Shown piece by piece: positions 57,358 through 60,000 of a stretch of 60,000 nucleotides of DNA. This DNA is from Hydractinia symbiolongicarpus (taxonomy: Eukaryota; Cnidaria; Hydrozoa; Anthoathecata; Hydractiniidae). The number at the start of each line of letters is the position of its first letter. Positions within the stretch are counted from its first letter, which is position 1. The stretch spans positions 2,482,001 to 2,542,000 of the forward strand of contig NC_079889.1 of assembly GCF_029227915.1 (NCBI RefSeq). Direction: 5' to 3'. Under the pieces are notes generated by a model. The model was given only the letters and a program-made list of their open reading frames with translations. It was not told where the DNA came from and ran no database searches. Both the position numbers and the translations under genes were made by a program.

Positions 57358-59976
57358 CATAATATAAAAAAATACTTTTTTTTGTTTTTACAGATCAAAA
57401 GAGAGAAAAAGAAACTCTGACTCATGCACTTGTAAAAAAAATTATATTATTGAGATGTGTAACATGCTAAAATAATTTTTTTAATCTCAAGATAAAAATA
57501 ACAGAACAGTAAAAGGATTATAAACTCAGAAACAAAAGATATTCTGGAGAGCAAACAAAAGTGAAATTGATTGGAAAAGCTTTATTAAATAACAAAAACA
57601 ACAACAATATAATGGAGAGCACTATGAAGTCAACAGAGAGTGTCGTTAAATTGCGACACAAAAGAAGGAATATTGAAGTGAGAGTAGAGGAAGACAATAA
57701 ACAAGAAGACAAAAACAACATGGCATCCGATATGGAAAGTAAACACGATGGATTCTACTTAAAAAAGCTTGTCAATGAACCTCCCATTGTTGGTTCATAT
57801 TCGCCTATGAATCAGCGGTATCGCCAAAGACAATCGCAAAATTTAGAACCGTTAAAAATTCCATTATTAAGCTTAAGGGGTCGAAGACAGAGTTTGCCAA
57901 CTGATACGGCAGTCTTAAAACAACATCCAAGTATGGCAGCCGAAAACTTTTTGTCCACAATTGATGCCTTTAGCTGTCCTGGAAGCCCACAACGTCGCTC
58001 AATGATTTTCTCGCCAATTCTAACTCCAGCTGGGTCAGTGAGTTCATTAGTCTCAAGTTTGGGAGATTCAAGAACTAACTTAAACCGCTTCGAAGAGGAA
58101 GAAAAGCAAGAAGCTATATTTTCTAAAATTAACAATTTTTTACAAAGTTTAGAGGACGCAGACTACATCAAACAACATACTGAAGATGCATGCAATAGAA
58201 TGCCTGCAGATATATCAGATGACCTATATCCATATCAGGAGCAGCTCAAATCATTCCATAAAGAATAACAAAACACAAACAAATCTATGTAATAAATGAA
58301 CTTGTTATTTGTCAGGTATACGAGTTACTTTGTAGGTTATATATTCTTAAATTTTCAGATATTATTTTGGATTTTTGTACCAACTAACAATGTATGTATA
58401 TAGAACGATGTATTTAGTTATTCAAGCAGTTGCCATATTTTGTTTAAAGAGCATTCTCTTCAATAAAAGTGCATGTTTTTAGTTCTCCTGTAAATGACCT
58501 TTTTAAAAATAAATTGCAGTATTTATCAAGATGGCAAAAAGGATAATATATTAAAGATTTTTGGGGCTTTTTGGGGGGGAAGGGGGATTGTTTGATAAGG
58601 AAAGTCACACTAAGAAAGAAAAATTTTTGAAGCTTACATAAGTACAGTTGCTGCAATATTGCATGTCACAACCAACGTATCGATTACATTCCACCAATCA
58701 CGCAAAAACGATCCCTTATGTAACACAGCACCTTGATCAATCAACTGGGAATAAAAATTAGAGGTAAATTATTAAAGATAGCGCTTTACCTCTAAGGGAT
58801 TTCAAGAAAGGAGACTGAAGTACCTTAACAATAATTTCGAACGTAAATATTGTAACGAATCCAATATCAATGAAATAAAGCATCTAAATATAGAATAAGT
58901 TTTTAAGATGATGCATATATAATAATGTTCTTCTAAAACTAAGTTTAAACCCTATTCATACCCTGTTAGTTTCAGATTGACTGTTTCTGGGATCTTCCAG
59001 AGCAAGGCATAAACTGCTTAACAAAATGAAAAATAACATGATGTGTTCAAAATGCTTCATGTTGACTAATTTGTGACACCATGTTCTTATCCTAAAAAAG
59101 AAAAGGTTAGAAATCTAAAGGGATCAACATGAATGCAGAAAATCTTTCAATTTTTTTTGCTGTGACTTTTTGAATTTTTTTTATGGAATATTTTCAAGAT
59201 TCTATTGAAAAACTCCCCCAACATTCTCTATGAAATCCTTTAGTAAAGTACAATAATTTTTGTCAGGATTATATAGTACCTTTTGTTGAATTAGCCTTAG
59301 AAATTTACAATATAACTTCGTTTTATTAAGGGGAATCATTCTGTAAATTTTCAACCTGTGATTAATCCAGTTTCCTGATTTTTTCAATTTACCTGAAAGC
59401 CAGACTTTTAGGCAAGTTTTGGCCTTTTTTATGCCAACTACAGGAAAATTTGTTAAATAACTTTTATTTGCCTCTCAGAAAATTTAATTAGAATGCGAAA
59501 ATTTGCTCAAGAATTAAAGTAATCGCATTCTATGCAGATAGTGATATTTTGGACAAATTTCAAACTTTCGACTACGTCAAAAAAAAGTGCTAACATAAGA
59601 AAAAATTGATTGCTTCGATTTTGTTCCTTTCATGGCCTACTATAAGTGTGATAAATTTGATTTAATTTGGACAAGTCTATCTATCAAACGTTATTGAGGA
59701 TAGGGGGGGGAATACCCGTGATCATAATATGTTTGAAAAATCCTGGACCTGATATGCTTAAAAAAAAGTCGGATAATTTTTAGCAAACAAACATAATATC
59801 TGACAAAGTTTTGAACAAAATGAGAGTATACCTGCTTGATGGGGAAAATAGAAACAAAGATCTTGTATTGATAACTTTTGTTGATGTAAGCTGTCGTCTG
59901 CGGAGAATCTTTGAATTGAACGAGAATTCAAATGCAGTGCCAGGCAACGGCAGTAAATTCAGTGGTAAGTCTGTCG
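42244..59976 (-). CDS. CACNA1 (Cav2-type): Voltage-gated calcium channel alpha-1 subunit, Cav2 type, 3' half (26 exons, 5' end outside window)
   Basis: Pore-forming subunit of a presynaptic-type, high-voltage-activated calcium channel in the plasma membrane. I joined 26 exons on the minus strand using GT/AG sites and phase; the joined frame stays open for about 1,152 residues. It covers the end of the II-III loop, IIIS1-S6, the III-IV linker, IVS1-S6, EF-hand, pre-IQ, IQ and C-terminal tail. Selectivity glutamates are seen in repeat III (CGTGEGWP) and repeat IV (CGTGEAWH), the high-voltage EEEE pattern rather than the Cav3 EEDD pattern. Cav2 rather than Cav1 is favoured by TGEGWP (Cav1 has TFEGWP), by RACLHF..NAKP in the III-IV linker, by GKIYAA in the IQ region and by the C-terminal DTWC. 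Repeats I and II lie past the right edge. Poly(A) signal AATAAA is at about 42052-42057 (minus). A plus-strand gene is nested in one intron. Confidence 0.95.
43412..43506. mobile_element. Related foldback element in the Cav2 tail intron
   Basis: Termini ACAACCTCGTCCCC and GGGGACGAAGTTGT resemble the element at 41.8 kb. The interior holds a TTG triplet run. No clear target duplication. Lies between the last two Cav2 exons. Confidence 0.45.
43523..43705 (-). CDS. Cav2 exon: acidic tail segment
   Basis: Codes a Glu/Lys-rich stretch ([17 protein letters not shown]) then [16 protein letters not shown]. The donor is GTATGA. The acceptor ATGAAG is a weaker match than its neighbours, so the 5' boundary is less certain, but phase 0 fits on both sides. 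Confidence 0.72.
43931..44123 (-). CDS. Cav2 exon: C-terminal tail
   Basis: Codes a basic, serine-rich segment ([19 protein letters not shown]) ending TIIEDK. Acceptor TATATAG, donor GTAAAT; phase 2 start fits the previous exon. No recognised domain. Confidence 0.82.
44436..44584 (-). CDS. Cav2 exon: C-terminal tail, basic segment
   Basis: Codes [18 protein letters not shown], then a basic stretch [10 protein letters not shown] and ends HEG. Acceptor TTTCAG behind a long T-rich tract, donor GTAAGC, ends in phase 2. Not alignable by eye to vertebrate tails; assigned by phase and frame continuity. Confidence 0.82.
44640..45770. repeat. 19-bp minisatellite in a Cav2 intron
   Basis: About 58 units of 19 bp, consensus GTGCATATATTAAGAAAAC, with single-base variants (ACGC for CGTG, AAAA for AAGA). 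A distinctive block, GGATACATTAAG..GAACATATCATG, recurs three times, showing larger repeated blocks. Lies between the microexon and the next tail exon. Confidence 0.92.
45832..45852 (-). CDS. Cav2 microexon (7 residues) after the IQ motif
   Basis: A 21-bp candidate exon, MFEATHR, phase 0 both sides, with acceptor TTTTAG and donor GTTAGT. It occupies the place of vertebrate MFQRMEP just after the IQ region. It is so short that it could be missed or be alternatively spliced. Confidence 0.7.
45934..46043 (-). CDS. Cav2 exon: IQ calmodulin-binding motif
   Basis: Codes [20 protein letters not shown] then EIKRRK, the calmodulin-binding IQ region (Cav2 form TVGKIYAAMMI). Acceptor CTGTAG, donor GTAAGC, 110 bp. 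Confidence 0.93.
46513..46717 (-). CDS. Cav2 exon: pre-IQ region
   Basis: Codes [31 protein letters not shown] and [20 protein letters not shown], matching the pre-IQ helix (RLV.MNMPV....V.FT.TL.ALIRT). Acceptor TTCTAG, donor GTATGT. Confidence 0.95.
46915..47255. repeat. 21-bp minisatellite in a Cav2 intron
   Basis: About 16 units of GCACAGAATACAGTAAACAAA with few changes. Because 21 is a multiple of three, long spurious open frames run through it on the minus strand. Confidence 0.92.
47463..47535 (-). repeat. tRNA-like segment (SINE head or degenerate tRNA)
   Basis: On the minus strand GGATAGCGCAGCCGATAAAGC and GGTTTAAGTCCCACTCG stand at A-box/B-box spacing. No convincing acceptor stem, so I call it a SINE head rather than a tRNA gene. 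Confidence 0.4.
47733..47868 (-). repeat. tRNA-derived SINE-like copy (family 2), in a Cav2 intron
   Basis: Reverse-complement relative of the 33.4-kb copy: CATATTGAAGAAGAACTACT at one end and GCGGCAATATGTTAGTGATG at the other, with a B-box-like GGATCAAATCC between them. Confidence 0.6.
48069..48165 (-). CDS. Cav2 exon: EF-hand region
   Basis: Codes [20 protein letters not shown] then [12 protein letters not shown], matching the Cav C-terminal EF-hand and PPLGLGKKCP motif. Acceptor TTTTAG, donor GTAAAC; phases fit. Confidence 0.95.
48727..48854 (-). CDS. Cav2 exon: end of IVS6 and EF-hand start
   Basis: Codes [20 protein letters not shown] then [19 protein letters not shown], the IVS6 activation gate and proximal C-terminus; the wording is Cav2-like. 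Acceptor TTTTAG, donor GTAAGT, ends in phase 2. Confidence 0.97.
49172..49316 (-). CDS. Cav2 exon: repeat IV selectivity filter and first part of IVS6
   Basis: Codes [20 protein letters not shown], with the repeat IV selectivity glutamate, then [20 protein letters not shown] and the start of IVS6. The post-filter loop is much shorter than in vertebrates. Acceptor TTGTAG, donor GTACGT. Confidence 0.95.
49507..49586 (-). CDS. Cav2 exon: repeat IV turret and pore helix
   Basis: Codes [19 protein letters not shown] then SALGVLFR. The acceptor used must be the second AG in TTTAGCAAG, because the first would put an early stop in frame. Donor GTAAAA; ends in phase 2, completing Arg before CGTGEAW. 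Confidence 0.88.
49694..49759 (-). CDS. Cav2 exon: IVS5
   Basis: Sixty-six bases coding [20 protein letters not shown] and MQ, the highly conserved IVS5 helix. Acceptor ATTTAG, donor GTATCT, phase 0. Confidence 0.96.
49800..49912. repeat. GTTC tetranucleotide microsatellite
   Basis: Interrupted runs of GTTC with CGTACGTTCG-like variants, in the intron between IVS4 and IVS5; looser copies continue to about 50060. Confidence 0.85.
50170..50286 (-). CDS. Cav2 exon: IVS4 voltage sensor
   Basis: Codes [20 protein letters not shown] then [12 protein letters not shown], the IVS4 helix and S4-S5 linker (vertebrate [27 protein letters not shown]). Acceptor TTTTAG, donor GTAAGA. Confidence 0.96.
50395..50704 (-). 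mobile_element. Kolobok-derived MITE, about 302 bp, in the Cav2 intron between IVS3 and IVS4
   Basis: TTAA flanks at 50395-50398 and 50701-50704; termini AGAGGCACTCCAG and CTGGATTTCCCC. The interior is the reverse complement of the 5' part of the 7.5-kb element, including the cacgatgtgatgtcattattt block, but it stops near the THAP start. An internally deleted derivative. Confidence 0.75.
51316..51402 (-). CDS. Cav2 exon: IVS3
   Basis: Codes [19 protein letters not shown], the start of IVS3 (vertebrate NYFRDTWNIFDFITVIGSI). Acceptor TTTAG, donor GTGATA, 87 bp, phase 0. Confidence 0.95.
51495..51602 (-). CDS. Cav2 exon: IVS1-S2 loop and IVS2
   Basis: Codes an acidic loop (EDEQNKDS) and then [20 protein letters not shown], the IVS2 helix with the F-T-L-E motif. 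Acceptor TTGTAG, donor GTAAGT; it joins to the next exon to give [10 protein letters not shown], as in other Cav channels. Confidence 0.94.
52112..52276 (-). CDS. Cav2 exon: III-IV linker end and IVS1
   Basis: Begins [19 protein letters not shown], close to vertebrate Cav2 RACIDFAISAKPLTRYMPQ, and continues [19 protein letters not shown] into IVS1. Acceptor TTTAG, donor GTAAGT, 165 bp, phase 0. Confidence 0.96.
52495..52905. repeat. 41-bp minisatellite beside the IIIS6 exon
   Basis: About ten units of 41 bp with the core CTTTCTAGGCTAGTGTATG then TTTCTTTAAGCTTACCC. It ends about 20 bases from the donor of the IIIS6 exon. Confidence 0.9.
52926..53127 (-). CDS. Cav2 exon: IIIS6 and III-IV linker
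   Basis: Codes [19 protein letters not shown], then the IIIS6 helix ending [20 protein letters not shown], then [24 protein letters not shown] is nearly invariant in Cav channels. Acceptor TTTAG, donor GTAAAA. The 41-bp intronic repeat begins just past this donor. Confidence 0.97.
53432..53532 (-). CDS. Cav2 exon: repeat III pore loop
   Basis: Codes [18 protein letters not shown] followed by [11 protein letters not shown]. The glutamate of TGEGWP is the repeat III selectivity-filter residue, and Thr-Gly before it is the Cav2 form (Cav1 has Thr-Phe). Acceptor TTTAG, donor GTAAGT. Confidence 0.95.
53839..53890 (-). CDS. Cav2 exon: repeat III turret, part 2
   Basis: Short exon of 52 bp coding [17 protein letters not shown], between the cysteine-containing turret and the pore helix. 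Acceptor TTTAG, donor GTAAGT; phases 2 to 0 fit both neighbours. Confidence 0.88.
54781..54833 (-). CDS. Cav2 exon: repeat III turret, part 1
   Basis: Codes [17 protein letters not shown], the extracellular turret after IIIS5 (vertebrate GKFFYCTDSSKDTEKEC) with its two cysteines. Donor GTAAGT; 53 bp, ends in phase 2. Confidence 0.93.
55030..55300. repeat. Degenerate 16-18-bp minisatellite in a Cav2 intron
   Basis: Repeated AGGGGTTGACTATTCGAGG-like blocks, drifting to GGGGTTGTGTATTCGAGGG-like blocks. Confidence 0.75.
55388..55495 (-). CDS. Cav2 exon: IIIS5
   Basis: Codes [17 protein letters not shown] and then the hydrophobic helix ending [12 protein letters not shown], equivalent to the S4-S5 linker and S5 (AVFDCVVNSLKNV...VQLFKG). 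Acceptor TTGTAG, donor GTAAAC, 108 bp, phase 0. Confidence 0.94.
55841..55955 (-). CDS. Cav2 exon: IIIS4 voltage sensor
   Basis: Codes [20 protein letters not shown], the positively charged S4 helix of repeat III with arginines every third residue. Acceptor TTGCAG joins in phase 2 to the IIIS3 exon; donor GTAACA. Confidence 0.95.
56821..56881 (+). other. Candidate 5' noncoding exon end and intron of the nested gene
   Basis: On the plus strand a strong donor CTAAAG/GTATGT lies at 56881/56882. A matching acceptor TTTTTACAG ends at 57393 after a T-rich tract, so the nested gene probably has a 5' UTR intron of about 512 bases. The upstream exon holds a five-codon uORF (MRSHR). The left boundary of this exon is not visible. 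Confidence 0.45.
57326..57357. repeat. TA dinucleotide run
   Basis: TA/CATA repeat just upstream of the nested gene's coding exon. A similar TA run lies at about 37168-37192. Confidence 0.9.
57612..58268 (+). CDS. Nested antisense gene, 218-residue protein of unknown function
   Basis: Single coding exon inside the Cav2 intron between IIIS3 and IIIS4, on the opposite strand. The start is the ATG at 57612, in good context (A at -3, G at +4). A longer upstream extension would need a GTG start. The protein is hydrophilic, with no signal peptide or membrane segment. It has a basic N-terminus (KLRHKRRN), the phospho-site-like RRQSLP (also a 14-3-3 mode-1 pattern), RRSMIFSP, and a Glu-rich segment followed by [19 protein letters not shown], probably helical. 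I do not recognise the family. A plus-strand 5' noncoding exon and a poly(A) signal support a real gene. Confidence 0.75.
   Translation: MESTMKSTESVVKLRHKRRNIEVRVEEDNKQEDKNNMASDMESKHDGFYLKKLVNEPPIVGSYSPMNQRYRQRQSQNLEPLKIPLLSLRGRRQSLPTDTAVLKQHPSMAAENFLSTIDAFSCPGSPQRRSMIFSPILTPAGSVSSLVSSLGDSRTNLNRFEEEEKQEAIFSKINNFLQSLEDADYIKQHTEDACNRMPADISDDLYPYQEQLKSFHKE
58291..58296 (+). promoter_or_regulatory. Candidate poly(A) signal of the nested gene
   Basis: AATAAA 23 bases after the stop of the nested gene. Further copies at 58462 and about 58506 are alternatives. Confidence 0.4.
58638..58744 (-). CDS. Cav2 exon: IIIS3
   Basis: Begins [20 protein letters not shown] and continues into VIDTLVV, matching the S2-S3 linker and IIIS3 of Cav2 (DQGLVLH..AYFRDLWN). 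Ends in phase 2 at GTAAGC. The following intron is about 2.7 kb and contains the nested plus-strand gene. Confidence 0.93.
58824..58883 (-). CDS. Cav2 exon: IIIS2
   Basis: Sixty bases coding [20 protein letters not shown], the IIIS2 helix with the conserved FTFE motif and the acidic residue used by the voltage sensor. Acceptor TTTAG, donor GTACTT, phase 0 on both sides. Confidence 0.92.
58962..59091 (-). CDS. Cav2 exon: IIIS1
   Basis: Encodes [17 protein letters not shown] followed by a hydrophobic helix ending LCLALEDP, the IIIS1 segment of Cav channels. Acceptor TTTTAG, donor GTATGA; 130 bp, phases 2 to 0, continuous with both neighbours. Confidence 0.93.
59832..59976 (-). CDS. Cav2 exon: end of II-III loop, approach to IIIS1
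   Basis: Reads ...[13 protein letters not shown] before the donor GTATAC, matching the conserved Cav2 stretch just before IIIS1 (SMFIFS.TNP in vertebrates). Upstream it contains a basic patch ILRRRQ. The acceptor is TTTCAG; the 5' phase is 2. It is the most 5' exon visible, and its left boundary is slightly less certain than the others. Confidence 0.8.
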
Positions 59977-60000
59977 CTGAAAGAAAATCAGGTACTGTTA

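Overview
This is an AT-rich, intron-rich, repeat-rich animal genome window, most likely from a cnidarian and probably a hydrozoan. That placement is inferred from gene content, base composition, short exons and the kinds of mobile elements; nothing in the window proves the species. There are no bacterial operons, ribosome binding sites or CRISPR arrays.

Right third (42.2-60 kb, minus strand): the 3' half of a high-voltage-activated calcium channel alpha-1 gene of Cav2 type. I could place 26 consecutive exons by splice sites and phase. They run from the end of the II-III loop through repeat III, repeat IV, the EF-hand/pre-IQ/IQ region and a long acidic tail ending in Asp-Thr-Trp-Cys, a Mint/CASK-type PDZ ligand. 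The joined exons keep one open frame of about 1,152 residues. The 5' half lies beyond the right edge. A separate spliced gene for a 218-residue protein of unknown function is nested on the plus strand in the intron between IIIS3 and IIIS4. The channel introns also carry several minisatellites and a small Kolobok-type MITE.

Middle (30.2-34.7 kb, minus strand): a second gene whose last five exons encode about 784 residues. It carries a clear HD1 motif of the BCL9/Legless family, the Wnt co-activator that links Pygopus to beta-catenin. Its first exon was not found. The 34.7-42 kb interval between the two genes shows no supported coding exon.

Left half (0-30 kb): mostly repeats. It holds two arrays of one diverged satellite family in opposite orientation (2.6-4.2 kb and 24.4-26.7 kb), a 91-bp satellite array (26.7-28.1 kb), a THAP-bearing Kolobok-like transposon with TTAA ends (7.5-9.0 kb) and a second truncated copy. 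It also holds pogo-like and other foldback MITEs, three tRNA-derived SINE-like families and a decayed retroelement coding fragment. One tentative minus-strand gene may cross this region: a SAP-domain first exon near 12 kb, plus two or three downstream candidate exons with compatible phase at 7.0 kb and 0.3-0.65 kb.

The calcium channel and the BCL9-like gene are in the same orientation but have no obvious functional link.
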